From contig NZ_BMZD01000007.1 in assembly GCF_014652615.1 (NCBI RefSeq), forward strand, positions 1 to 64,000: a stretch of DNA of 64,000 nt, in the 5' to 3' direction. Below, piece after piece: positions 40,162-48,441 of the stretch. The notes beneath the pieces were generated by a model. It saw only the letters and a list, made by a program, of their open reading frames with translations, ran no database searches and was not told where the DNA came from. This stretch comes from Novosphingobium arvoryzae. GTDB taxonomy: Bacteria; Pseudomonadota; Alphaproteobacteria; Sphingomonadales; Sphingomonadaceae. Each line of letters opens with the position of its first letter. Within the stretch, counting starts at the first letter, position 1. Made by a program: the position numbers and the translations under genes.

Positions 40162-40784
40162 TCATTGCGGTCGACGGCCCCACCGCCTCGGGCAAGGGCA
40201 CCATCGCCAAGGCGCTGGCCGCGCATTTCGGGCTGCCGCATCTCGATACCGGATTGCTCTATCGTGCGGTCGGACGGCAGGTGGCGTTGAATGGCGGCAA
40301 CCCGGATGACCCGGCCGACGCGCTGGTCGCCTGCGCGTTTCCGGACAGCCTGCTGGACGATCCGGAACTGCGCAGCGAAGCGAGCGGCGGGCTGGCCAGC
40401 CGCGTCTCCCTCCATCCCGGCGTGCGCCAGGCGCTCTATGAACGCCAGCGCGCCTTTGCCACGCAGCCGGGCGGCGCCGTGCTCGACGGGCGCGACATCG
40501 GCACCGTGATCGCGCCCGAAGCGCCGGCCAAGCTGTTCGTCGTCGCCAGCGTGTCCGCCCGGGCCGAACGCCGCTTCAAGGAGATGCAGGCCCAGGGCCG
40601 CGCCGTCGCCCTGGCCGACATCGCCGCCGACCTCGAGGCCCGCGACGCGCGCGACCGCTCCCGCGCCGAAGCCCCGCTGGTCGCCGCCGCCGACGCCGTG
40701 CTGCTCGACACATCGGACCTGAACCGCGACGAGGCCATCGCCGCCGCCATCGCCATCGTCACGAAAGCCGCCGGTTCATGCTGA
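40158..40784 (+). CDS. cmk: Cytidylate kinase
   Basis: Cmk phosphorylates CMP and dCMP. The 208-residue protein has the P-loop AVDGPTASGKGTIAKAL, the NMP-binding part LDTGLLYRAVGR and the segment VLDGRDIGTVIAPEAP. The ATG at 40158 overlaps the stop of the small membrane protein. Cmk is commonly upstream of rpsA; here a cytochrome c gene lies between. Confidence 0.97.
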
Positions 40785-41137
40785 AGCTGCTCGCCGCATC
40801 CGCCCTGTTGCTCTCCACCGCCTGCGCCGTGAACGCCGCCGGACCCGCGCAGCCACAGCTGTCGCGGTCGGCCCAGCGCGGGCTGGCCTTTGCCGAGCAG
40901 CGCTGTGCCGCGTGCCACGGGGTGACGGCCAACGCGGCCTCCCCCAACCCGGAATCCCCCGCGTTCGAGGATATCGCCAATACCCCCGGCCTGACCCGCG
41001 AGACGCTGCGCACGTTCCTGCACGATTCGCACAACTTCCCCGAGGCGATGAACTTTGCCGTCCCGCCGCGCCGGATCCGCGATCTGGCCGATTACATGGT
41101 CACCCTGCAACGCCCGGATTACCGCCCCGCAATCTGA
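40778..41137 (+). CDS. Small c-type cytochrome
   Basis: The 119-residue protein has an N-terminal export signal (LKLLAASALLLSTACAVNA; the cysteine in STAC could also be a lipobox, making it a lipoprotein), a haem-binding CAACH motif near residue 43 and a later methionine in NFPEAMNFAVPP as likely sixth ligand. It is a class I monohaem cytochrome that should act in the periplasm. It overlaps the cmk stop by seven bases. Its redox partner is unknown. Confidence 0.88.
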   Translation: MLKLLAASALLLSTACAVNAAGPAQPQLSRSAQRGLAFAEQRCAACHGVTANAASPNPESPAFEDIANTPGLTRETLRTFLHDSHNFPEAMNFAVPPRRIRDLADYMVTLQRPDYRPAI

Positions 41138-41168
41138 CCCGAACAGCGCCGCAACCGGCCCATTTTCC

Positions 41169-41197
41169 TTGCTTTTCGGTCGTCGCGCGCCTAAGCG
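41169..41197 (+). promoter_or_regulatory. Candidate rpsA promoter
   Basis: TTGCTT at 41169-41174 and TAAGCG at 41192-41197 are 17 bases apart, giving a leader of about 155 bases before rpsA. The stretch 41138-41360 holds no gene otherwise. Confidence 0.4.
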
Positions 41198-41360
41198 CCG
41201 CCGGTCCGCAGGCCGCAAGGCCGCGCGGATGCCTGCCACGGCATTCGGCCCGGCAGGCAGTTCGGCTACTTTTTGGCCCGCCACGGCAATGGTGCCACGG
41301 CGGAGAAAAGACCGGCGGAAACAACCGCCTGGCCGGAAAAAACGTTGAAGGAACCTAGCA

Positions 41361-43061
41361 ATGGCTACCAACCCCACGCGCGACGATTTCGCCGCGCTGC
41401 TCGACGAAACGCTTGGCTCGGCCGCTGATGGCGGCTTTGAAGGCCGCGTCGTCAAGGGCACCATCACCGCGATCGAAAACGACAAGGCCGTCATCGACGT
41501 TGGCCTGAAGAGCGAAGGCCGCGTCGCGCTCAAGGAATTCGCGATGCCGGGCCAGCCCCACGGGCTGAAGGTCGGCGATGAAGTCGAAGTCTATGTCGAC
41601 CGCGTCGAAAACGCTGACGGCGAAGCGATGCTCAGCCGCGACCGCGCCCGCCGCGAAGCCGCCTGGGACAAGCTTGAAAACGAATTTGGCGAAGGCAAGC
41701 GCGTTGAAGGCGTGATCTTCGGCCGCGTGAAGGGCGGCTTCACGGTCGACCTCGACGGCGCCGTAGCCTTCCTGCCCGGTTCGCAGGTCGACATCCGCCC
41801 GGTGCGCGACGTCGCCCCGCTGATGGACGTGCCGCAGCCGTTCCAGATCCTGAAGATGGACCGCCGCCGCGGCAACATCGTCGTCTCGCGCCGTGCGGTG
41901 CTGGAAGAAACCCGCGCCGAACAGCGTTCGGGCCTGATCCAGAACCTCGCCGAAGGCCAGATCATCGACGGCGTCGTCAAGAACATCACCGACTACGGTG
42001 CGTTCGTTGACCTGGGCGGCATCGACGGCCTGCTGCACGTCACCGACATGAGCTACAAGCGCGTGAACCACCCGAACGAAGTGATCGCCATCGGCGACAC
42101 CGTGAAGGTCCAGATCATCCGCATCAACCAGGACACCCAGCGCATCAGCCTGGGCATGAAGCAGCTGGAATCGGATCCGTGGGAAGGCGTCGCCGCCAAG
42201 TACCCGGTCGGCGCGAAGCTGCGCGGCACCGTCACCAACATCACCGAATACGGCGCCTTCGTGGAGCTGGAACCGGGCATCGAAGGCCTGGTCCACGTGT
42301 CGGAAATGTCCTGGACCAAGAAGAACGTCCACCCCGGCAAGATCGTCTCGACCTCGCAGGAAGTCGACGTGCTGGTGCTGGAAGTCGATTCGGACAAGCG
42401 CCGCATCAGCCTGGGCCTGAAGCAGGCTCAGCAGAACCCGTGGGAAGCCTTCGCCGAGAAGCACCCGGTCGGTTCGGTCGTGGAAGGCGAAGTCAAGAAC
42501 GCCACCGAATTCGGCCTGTTCATCGGCCTGGATGGCGACGTGGACGGCATGGTTCACATGTCGGACATCGCCTGGGGCATCTCGGGTGAAGACGCGCTGG
42601 CCCTGCACCGCAAGGGTGAGCAGGTTTCGGCCATCGTGCTCGACGTCGATGTCGACAAGGAGCGCATCAGCCTGGGCATGAAGCAGCTTGAAAAGGGCGC
42701 TCCGGCGGCCGGCGGCGCGGCTTCGGGCAGCTCGCTGCGCAAGAACGAAATCGTCACCGTGACGGTTCTGGAAGTGCGCGACGGCGGTCTGGAAGTCCAG
42801 GCTGGCGACGACGGCGCGACCGGCTTCATCAAGCGCTCGGACCTGGGCCGCGACCGCGACGAACAGCGTCCGGACCGCTTCCAGGTTGGCCAGAAGATCG
42901 ACGCCATGGTCACCGGTTTCGACCGTTCGAAGAAGCCGAACTTCTCGATCAAGGCCCGCCAGCTGGCCGAAGAAAAGGAAGCCGTGGAACAGTACGGTTC
43001 GTCGGATGCCGGCGCTTCGCTGGGCGACATCCTGGGCGCCGCGCTCAAGGCCAAGCAGTAA
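41361..43061 (+). CDS. rpsA: 30S ribosomal protein S1
   Basis: S1 recruits mRNA to the 30S subunit. The 566 residues hold six S1 RNA-binding repeats: VKGTITAIENDKAVIDVG, RVEGVIFGRVKGGFTVDL, IIDGVVKNITDYGAFVDLGG, LRGTVTNITEYGAFVELEPG, VEGEVKNATEFGLFIGLDG and a weaker last one at VTVTVLEVRDGGLEVQ. AAGGAA precedes the ATG. Two hairpins follow the stop. Confidence 0.98.
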   Translation: MATNPTRDDFAALLDETLGSAADGGFEGRVVKGTITAIENDKAVIDVGLKSEGRVALKEFAMPGQPHGLKVGDEVEVYVDRVENADGEAMLSRDRARREAAWDKLENEFGEGKRVEGVIFGRVKGGFTVDLDGAVAFLPGSQVDIRPVRDVAPLMDVPQPFQILKMDRRRGNIVVSRRAVLEETRAEQRSGLIQNLAEGQIIDGVVKNITDYGAFVDLGGIDGLLHVTDMSYKRVNHPNEVIAIGDTVKVQIIRINQDTQRISLGMKQLESDPWEGVAAKYPVGAKLRGTVTNITEYGAFVELEPGIEGLVHVSEMSWTKKNVHPGKIVSTSQEVDVLVLEVDSDKRRISLGLKQAQQNPWEAFAEKHPVGSVVEGEVKNATEFGLFIGLDGDVDGMVHMSDIAWGISGEDALALHRKGEQVSAIVLDVDVDKERISLGMKQLEKGAPAAGGAASGSSLRKNEIVTVTVLEVRDGGLEVQAGDDGATGFIKRSDLGRDRDEQRPDRFQVGQKIDAMVTGFDRSKKPNFSIKARQLAEEKEAVEQYGSSDAGASLGDILGAALKAKQ

Positions 43062-43068
43062 GCCTCAC

Positions 43069-43093
43069 GGCCCCCGCCGTCACGGCGGGGGCC
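43069..43093 (+). terminator. First hairpin after rpsA
   Basis: GGCCCCCGCCGT pairs with ACGGCGGGGGCC around a single-base or very short loop. There is no T-run, so it is more likely an RNA-stabilising stem than a full terminator. Confidence 0.5.
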
Positions 43094-43104
43094 ACCGGCC
43101 AGCA

Positions 43105-43140
43105 GAAAAGCCCGTCCGGAGCGATCCGGCCGGGCTTTTT
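43105..43140 (+). terminator. Rho-independent terminator of rpsA
   Basis: AAAAGCCCG pairs with CGGGCTTTTT across an inner TCCGG/CCGG stem, with the T-run forming part of the 3' arm. It separates rpsA from gloB. Confidence 0.85.
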
Positions 43141-43202
43141 CTATTTCGGGCGCCTTTTGCTTTGCGGATGCTGCGCTACAGTGCGTGCGGGAGATAGACC
43201 GC

Positions 43203-43973
43203 ATGCTTGAAATCCATCAGTTCCCCTGCCTGTCCGACAACTACGGCTACCTGCTGCACGATCCCGAATCCGGCGAAACCGCGTGCATCGACACACCCGA
43301 CGCCGAAGCCTACCTGCGCGAGGCCGGGCATAAGGGCTGGCAGATCACCCAGATCTGGAACACCCACTGGCATCCCGATCACGCCGGCGGCAACGCCGCG
43401 ATCAAGTCGGCCAGCGGCTGCACCGTTGCCGGCCCGGCGGAAGTGGAGCGAATCGCCCCGCCCGACCGGATCGTCGCGCATGGCGATACGCTGGCGCTGG
43501 GTGCCTATGCCGCGCAAGTGATCGATGTATCCGGGCACACCAACGGCCATGTCGCCTATTACCTGCCCGAAGCGGGATTGGCGTTCGTCGGCGATGCAGT
43601 GTTCGCGCTGGGCTGTGGGCGCATGTTCGAAGGCCAGCCTGACCAGTTCTGGGCCAGCCTGTGCCGGATCAAGGCCCTGCCCCCGGCAACGCTGCTCTAC
43701 TGTGCGCACGAATACACGCAGAGCAATGCCCGCTTCGCGCTGCACGCCGATCCGGACAACGCGCAGCTGCGCGACTATGCCGCGCAGATCGAGCGCGCCC
43801 GCGCCGATGGCCTGCCCACTGTCCCGACGCCGCTGTCGCGCGAACTGGCGACCAACCCCTTCCTGCGCGCGGACGACCCGGCGCTGCAGGCGCGCTGGGC
43901 CCATCATGGCGGCAAATCCGGCGACAGCGTGGCGACCTTCGCCGCCCTGCGCGCCGCCAAGGACACGTTCTGA
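43203..43973 (+). CDS. gloB: Hydroxyacylglutathione hydrolase (glyoxalase II)
   Basis: GloB hydrolyses S-lactoylglutathione in methylglyoxal detoxification. The 256-residue metallo-beta-lactamase-fold protein has the metal motif NTHWHPDHAGG, further ligands in SGHTNGHVAYY and FVGDAVFALGCGR, and the C-terminal glutathione-binding domain starting YCAHEYTQSNARFAL. The ATG at 43203 is chosen by alignment; an in-frame ATG is 18 bases upstream. Confidence 0.95.
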   Translation: MLEIHQFPCLSDNYGYLLHDPESGETACIDTPDAEAYLREAGHKGWQITQIWNTHWHPDHAGGNAAIKSASGCTVAGPAEVERIAPPDRIVAHGDTLALGAYAAQVIDVSGHTNGHVAYYLPEAGLAFVGDAVFALGCGRMFEGQPDQFWASLCRIKALPPATLLYCAHEYTQSNARFALHADPDNAQLRDYAAQIERARADGLPTVPTPLSRELATNPFLRADDPALQARWAHHGGKSGDSVATFAALRAAKDTF

Positions 43974-43999
43974 TCCCGCGATCGGCAAAGGAAGTTCCC

Positions 44000-44974
44000 A
44001 TGCACGCCCTGCGCGTCGAATCGCTGACGACCGATCTGTCCGGCGTCCACCTGGTGGACGTGCCCGTGCCGCCGCGCGGCCCCGGTGAAGTGCTGGTCCG
44101 GGTCCGTGCGGCCTCGCTCAATTTCCCGGACTTGCTGATGACCAGGGGCGAATACCAGCTGAGGCCGGACCTGCCCTTCGTTTCCGGGCTGGAGTTCGCG
44201 GGCGAAGTGGTGGAGGCCGATGCCGACAGCGGCCTCAGCCCCGGCGACAAGGTCTATGGCGGGAACAAAACCGGGGCCTTTGCCGAATATGCCGTGGTGC
44301 CCGCGCGGGCGGTATCACCGATGCCACATGGAATCGGCTTCCCGGCCGCCGCCGCGCTCGGTGCGGCCTATGGGACGGCCTATACCGCCCTGGTGGAAAT
44401 CGGCGGCCTCAAGGCGGGGCAATGGGTGCTGGTGCATGGCGCCAGCGGCGGGGTCGGCCTCGCCGCGGTGGAACTGGCCAAGCGGCTCGGCGCGCACGTG
44501 ATCGCCACCACCGGATCGCCCGACAAGGTGGAACGGCTGCGCGCCGCCAGCGATGCCGACGCCGTGATCCCTGCCACTGGGCGCTTCCGCGAAGCAGTGG
44601 CCGACCTGACCGGCGGCGCCCTGTGCGATCTGGTCTACGACCCGGTCGGCGGCGATGTGTTCGATGAAAGCACGCGCTGCGTCGCGTTTGGCGGCAAGTT
44701 GCTGGTCATCGGCTTTGCCGGCGGGCGGATTGCCGACATTTCCACCAATATTCCCCTGATCAAGGGCTTCTCGGTCGTCGGGGTCCGCGCCGGCGAATAT
44801 GCCCGCCGCTTCCCGGAGCGCGGTCGCGCCATCCGCGAGGCGGTGGCGACCCTCGCCGCCGATGGCCGGTTGAACCCGCATATCGACCGGTCACTGCCGC
44901 TATCACGCTGGCGCGAGGCGTTTGACGCCATGGCCCGCCGGGAAATCGTCGGGAAGATCGTGCTGGAACCTTAG
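44000..44974 (+). CDS. NADPH:quinone oxidoreductase-like MDR protein
   Basis: The 324-residue protein is a zinc-free medium-chain reductase. It has VLVRVRAASLNFPDLLMTRG, the fold marker FVSGLEFAGEVV and the nucleotide motif VLVHGASGGVGLAAVELAKRLG near residue 142. It is closest to the quinone oxidoreductase group, which reduces quinones or enones with NADPH. It lies 26 bases after gloB with an AAAGGAAG site, so both may serve carbonyl detoxification (inference). Confidence 0.9.
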   Translation: MHALRVESLTTDLSGVHLVDVPVPPRGPGEVLVRVRAASLNFPDLLMTRGEYQLRPDLPFVSGLEFAGEVVEADADSGLSPGDKVYGGNKTGAFAEYAVVPARAVSPMPHGIGFPAAAALGAAYGTAYTALVEIGGLKAGQWVLVHGASGGVGLAAVELAKRLGAHVIATTGSPDKVERLRAASDADAVIPATGRFREAVADLTGGALCDLVYDPVGGDVFDESTRCVAFGGKLLVIGFAGGRIADISTNIPLIKGFSVVGVRAGEYARRFPERGRAIREAVATLAADGRLNPHIDRSLPLSRWREAFDAMARREIVGKIVLEP

Positions 44975-44996
44975 AGCACCGCGGTTTCCTGCAACG

Positions 44997-45025
44997 AAAA
45001 AGGGCGGCCCGAAGACCGCCCTTTT
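44997..45025. terminator. Bidirectional terminator between quinone reductase gene and atpF
   Basis: AAAAGGGCGG pairs with CCGCCCTTTT around an eight-base loop, with A-run and T-run on both sides, so it can stop transcripts from either strand. It closes the F0 operon on the minus strand. Confidence 0.85.
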
Positions 45026-45047
45026 CCCTCTCCAACTCTGGAACTGG

Positions 45048-45590
45048 TCAGAGGCCGCCAATCGCCTCGTCCACCAGGGCCTTGTCAGCCTTGGCAGTGT
45101 GCTTGGCGGCAATCAGGCCGCGCGCAGCGGCGGTCGCCGCTTCGGCCGCCTTGTTGCGCAGTTCGGCCACGGCACCGCGTTCGGCGGCGGCAATCTTGTC
45201 TTCCGCCATCTTTTCGCGGCGCGCGATCAGGGCGGTGGTATCGGCTTCGGCCTTGGCGATGATCGCGTCGGCTTCGCTCTTGGCATGGGCCAGCATCTCG
45301 GCGGCGTCCTTTTCGGCGCCAGCGATCTTGTCAGCATATTCCTTGCGCAGGGCTTCGGCCTCGGCGCGCAGGGCCTTGGCTTCGTCCAGCTGCTTGCGGA
45401 TTTCGGCGATGCCGGAATCCAGTCCCGACGTGATCAGGCCGGGAACCTTCTTCCACACCAGGATGGCGATCAGCGTGGTCATCGCCAGCGCCACCCACAT
45501 GCCGGGATTCACGAACCCGAATGCGACCGGCTGGGCGTGCGCAGCGCCATGTCCGGCAGCGGCTTCGGACAGCAGCAGGAACTTAGCCAT
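45048..45590 (-). CDS. atpF: F0 ATP synthase subunit b
   Basis: Subunit b is one of two peripheral stalk proteins linking F0 to F1. The 180-residue protein has one membrane helix (GMWVALAMTTLIAILVW) followed by a long charged coiled coil. The start MAKFLLLSE at 45590 lies inside the end of the b' gene, an 8-base overlap. Last gene of atpI-B-E-F'-F. Confidence 0.95.
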   Translation of the reverse strand: MAKFLLLSEAAAGHGAAHAQPVAFGFVNPGMWVALAMTTLIAILVWKKVPGLITSGLDSGIAEIRKQLDEAKALRAEAEALRKEYADKIAGAEKDAAEMLAHAKSEADAIIAKAEADTTALIARREKMAEDKIAAAERGAVAELRNKAAEAATAAARGLIAAKHTAKADKALVDEAIGGL

Positions 45591-46074
45591 TGAGCACCTC
45601 CTTGACCGCGCCTTGCGCGGCGGCGGCGTCAACCGTCACACCGGCAAGCCGGGCAACGATATCGCCCGCGGCTTCGGCGGCAACGGTTTCGATTTCCTTG
45701 AGCGCATCGCCGCGCGCGGCGGCAATCCGACCCTCAGCCTCGCCAACGCGGGCGTCGATCACCGTATTGGCGGCAGCCAGGCGGGCTTCCGCCGCCTGGG
45801 CGGCGTCGGCCTTCGCTTTGGCAATCAAGGCCTGCGCTTCGGCACGCTGGGCGTTGGCCTGGACGCGCCAGGCTTCTTCCTGGGCATCGGCGGCGGACCG
45901 GGCCGCTTCGGCAGCGGCAAGGTCAGCGGCGATCTGCTGGTCGCGCGCTTCCATCGTCGCCATGACCTTGGGCACCATGCCCCGGCCGATGACGAAGAAG
46001 ATCAAACCAAAGAACACCAGCATCCAGAAGACCTGGCTGGCAACGGTGTCGGAAAATTGCGCGATTTGAGGCAT
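45583..46074 (-). CDS. atpG: F0 ATP synthase subunit b'
   Basis: This is the b' partner that forms the b/b' heterodimer stalk in alphaproteobacteria and photosynthetic bacteria. The 163 residues start PQIAQFSDTVASQVFWMLVF with a single membrane helix ending in FFVIGRG, then an Ala/Glu-rich coiled coil. It lies between the c and b genes. The symbol atpF' or atpG is used variably and should not be confused with F1 gamma. Confidence 0.93.
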   Translation of the reverse strand: MPQIAQFSDTVASQVFWMLVFFGLIFFVIGRGMVPKVMATMEARDQQIAADLAAAEAARSAADAQEEAWRVQANAQRAEAQALIAKAKADAAQAAEARLAAANTVIDARVGEAEGRIAAARGDALKEIETVAAEAAGDIVARLAGVTVDAAAAQGAVKEVLNG

Positions 46075-46141
46075 TTCAGCGTCCAGGTCTGGCCGGCGGG
46101 CGCATCCAGCGGACGCGCCCGGCCGGTCTGTCAGTCAATTG

Positions 46142-46369
46142 TCAGGCGACGAAGACCAGGATCATCGCAATGACGAACGACAGCAGGCCCAGAAGTTCGG
46201 CGGCCGCGAAGCCGATGAAAAGGCGGCCCTGCTGGCTGTCGGCAGCGCCGGGATTGCGCAGCGCGCCTTCGAGGAACTTGGCAAACACGTTACCCACGCC
46301 GAGCGAGGCCAGGCCAGCACCAATGGCGGCAAGACCGGCACCAATCATCTTTGCGCTTGCAGCGTCCAT
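46142..46369 (-). CDS. atpE: F0 ATP synthase subunit c
   Basis: The 75-residue proteolipid forms the proton-driven rotor ring. Two membrane helices flank a polar loop: GAGLAAIGAGLASLGVGNVF, the loop with RNPGA, then FIGFAAAELLGLLSFVIAM, whose glutamate carries the proton. The length and loop match the family. Confidence 0.97.
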   Translation of the reverse strand: MDAASAKMIGAGLAAIGAGLASLGVGNVFAKFLEGALRNPGAADSQQGRLFIGFAAAELLGLLSFVIAMILVFVA

Positions 46370-46417
46370 TTCCGTAACTCCTTTGATAAATCCGTTTGGG
46401 GATGACTATTCAAAAAC

Positions 46418-47206
46418 TCAGTGCAGATTTTCCGCGTCGTTGAGATACAGCGAAGTCAGCAGCGCGAAAACATAGGCCTGAATGCCCGCGACCAGCAGCT
46501 CTAGCGCGCAGATCGAAACCATCAGGATAAAGCTGGGCAGGCCAACGATGCCGCCCCACAGCGGGCCGGCGTTGGCAGCGTCGATCACGAAGCTCGACAG
46601 CACTTCCAGCAGCACGTGACCCGCCATCATCGCCACGAACAGACGCAGCGCGAGGCTGAACGGGCGAACCAGGAACGAGACCAGTTCGATCACCGGGATC
46701 AGCCACATCAGCCACACCGGCGTGCCGTGCGGCACGAACAGCGAGAAGAAGTGGAGGCCGTGCCGGGCAAAGCCGACGATCAGCACGATCGAGAACGACA
46801 GGACCGCCAGCACGCCCGTGACCGAGAAGTGGCTGGTCGGCGTGAAGGGATGCAGGCCAAACAGCGCCAGCGGCATCAGGCCGAGCAGGTTGGCGAACAG
46901 GATGAACATGAACAGCGAGAAGATGTACGGCACGTACTTCTTGCCCGCCGGGCCGATGTTGGCGGCCAGCAGGTTGTCGATGAAGCCCGTCAGGCTTTCG
47001 ACCGCCATCTGCCAGCGACCGGGGACCAGCTGGCGCTTGAGCCCGCCGGCCACGAACACGAACAGCACCGTGGAGACGATCGCCATCCACAGCGCCGAAT
47101 TGGTGAAAGCGATGTTGTAGCCTGCGATCGACCAATGATCGGTGCCGAAAAGCGGCTCGATCGTGAACTGGTGCATCGGATCGACTTTGGCCTGTTCGGC
47201 TGCCAC
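46418..47206 (-). CDS. atpB: F0 ATP synthase subunit a
   Basis: Subunit a forms the two proton half-channels. The essential arginine is in the helix FSLALRLFVAMMAGH. Five or six membrane helices are visible. No ATG fits the start: a GTG at 47206 (VAAEQAKVDPMHQF) is preceded by AGGTAGGA and agrees with relatives beginning near AEQAKVDPMHQ; another GTG at 47224 adds six residues. The product is about 262 residues. Confidence 0.95.
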   Translation of the reverse strand: MAAEQAKVDPMHQFTIEPLFGTDHWSIAGYNIAFTNSALWMAIVSTVLFVFVAGGLKRQLVPGRWQMAVESLTGFIDNLLAANIGPAGKKYVPYIFSLFMFILFANLLGLMPLALFGLHPFTPTSHFSVTGVLAVLSFSIVLIVGFARHGLHFFSLFVPHGTPVWLMWLIPVIELVSFLVRPFSLALRLFVAMMAGHVLLEVLSSFVIDAANAGPLWGGIVGLPSFILMVSICALELLVAGIQAYVFALLTSLYLNDAENLH

Positions 47207-47248
47207 GCGTCCTACCTCTTTCACTTCGATACATGCGCAACAGCGCCC

Positions 47249-47569
47249 TTAGTGCGGGCGCTGCGACGTCATCCGGATAATGCTCCTGAAGGCAACGATG
47301 ATCCCGAGGAACATCACCCCCAACAGGCCCCAGGGAGCGGTTCCGGCAAAATGGTCGATGACCCAGCCGATGAACGCGCCGCCGCCGATCCCCCCCAGCA
47401 ATTCCGCCAGGACCCGGTTGCCCATGCGATAATTCGCATCCGCTTCCGCGCCAACGACGGGCTTGGTGCGCTGTTCTTCCCGCTCTCGTGCGGCCTTGAG
47501 CCGCGCGTCGAGCGCGTCGATCCGCGCATCCTCGCCAATGGGTTCTCGGGCTGGTTGCTCGTCATTCAT
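47249..47569 (-). CDS. atpI: F0 ATP synthase assembly protein AtpI/AtpZ-like
   Basis: The 106-residue protein has a charged N-terminus and two membrane helices (VLAELLGGIGGGAFIGWVID and GLLGVMFLGIIVAFRSII), the form of AtpI/AtpZ proteins that help c-ring assembly. It heads the F0 operon. A good promoter lies about 57 bases upstream of its ATG. Confidence 0.9.
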   Translation of the reverse strand: MNDEQPAREPIGEDARIDALDARLKAAREREEQRTKPVVGAEADANYRMGNRVLAELLGGIGGGAFIGWVIDHFAGTAPWGLLGVMFLGIIVAFRSIIRMTSQRPH

Positions 47570-47632
47570 GCCAGGTTCCCTTTCTCAAGGTTTCCACGGC
47601 ACGGGCGACGGGCACCCGCCGAGGGCAACGGC

Positions 47633-47661
47633 CCCTTAGGCAGAGGCTATGTCCGAGTCAA
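47633..47661 (-). promoter_or_regulatory. Promoter of the F0 ATP synthase operon
   Basis: On the minus strand TTGACT (47661-47656), a 17-base spacer and TAAGGG (47638-47633) precede atpI. The -35 is near consensus. The -10 matches that proposed for rpsF. Confidence 0.6.
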
Positions 47662-47739
47662 CTGCTACCAAAAGGCCTCCCCCCACACGCTGCGGGAGGA
47701 GGCCGAATTCGTGCCCGATTCCTGGTTGGAAATGCCGCC

Positions 47740-48156
47740 TTACGGGCACTTGTTGTCGCGCAGCGGCGGTTCGCCGGTGCGGGTGCGCCAGCTGCCGTCG
47801 GGGGCCTGGTACTTCTCGCCCGGCACGGTCGCCAGGATCAGCTGGCACCCGGAGGTGAAGCCGTAATCGTCGATCGTCGCCTTCTGGGCGGCAGCCTTCT
47901 GGGCATAGACGTCGCGGCGCTTGATGTTGATGTCCTCGGCCAGCTTGCGGATTTCAGCCGACGGCGGGACCGGATAGCCCAGGAACCCGTCGGTCTTTTC
48001 CCCCACCTGCCCGGCAGCGCGGGCGGCGGCATAGGCCGGGTCGCGCTGCTGCGCGGAGACCGGAGCCGACAGGACCAGGGCAGACAGCACCGCCGCGCCC
48101 GCCAGCAGGGCAACGGGCTTGTGCTGCACTCGGTCGGTAAGGCCAAACATCGTCAA
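47740..48156 (-). CDS. ydbL: YdbL family (DUF1318) exported protein
   Basis: The 138-residue protein has a signal peptide (VALLAGAAVLSALVLSAPVSAQ) and the DUF1318 domain: ARAAGQVGEKTDGFLGYP, a helical stretch with NIKRRDVYAQKAA and GCQLILATVPGEKYQ. In E. coli YdbL acts with YnbE and YdbH, possibly as a chaperone of the complex. It is the last gene of the ydbH-ynbE-ydbL operon, 12 bases after ynbE. Confidence 0.85.
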   Translation of the reverse strand: MTMFGLTDRVQHKPVALLAGAAVLSALVLSAPVSAQQRDPAYAAARAAGQVGEKTDGFLGYPVPPSAEIRKLAEDINIKRRDVYAQKAAAQKATIDDYGFTSGCQLILATVPGEKYQAPDGSWRTRTGEPPLRDNKCP

Positions 48157-48168
48157 TTCTCCAACCCG

Positions 48169-48441
48169 TTAAAAGATATCAGGATTTTCCTTGATCGTAT
48201 TCCCGGCGTCCGCCGCGAGACGATACACGACTTCCTGTTTGATGTTGATGTTCAGCTCGATCACGATCGGCTTGTCCGGTGCGTTCACGGAAATGCACCC
48301 GCCGAGCGCCAGCGCGCTGCCCATCACCACCCCCAGCCGGCTCACGCCCGGCCAGGCCGACCACCGTTTCCCGAAGCGCGTCCCCTGCATGGGGCCGGTT
48401 TTCGCAATCCGGGCGCGGTTGGTCAATGCATGGCGCTTCAT
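48169..48441 (-). CDS. ynbE: YnbE family outer membrane lipoprotein
   Basis: The product is up to 90 residues long. A lipobox LALGGC places the acylated cysteine near residue 49, followed by the YnbE domain ISVNAPDKPIVIELNINIKQ. The long N-terminus suggests the true start may be internal (for example at MQGTRFG), though the first ATG overlaps the ydbH stop by four bases. YnbE is thought to form the outer-membrane end of a bridge made by YdbH. Confidence 0.85.
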   Translation of the reverse strand: MKRHALTNRARIAKTGPMQGTRFGKRWSAWPGVSRLGVVMGSALALGGCISVNAPDKPIVIELNINIKQEVVYRLAADAGNTIKENPDIF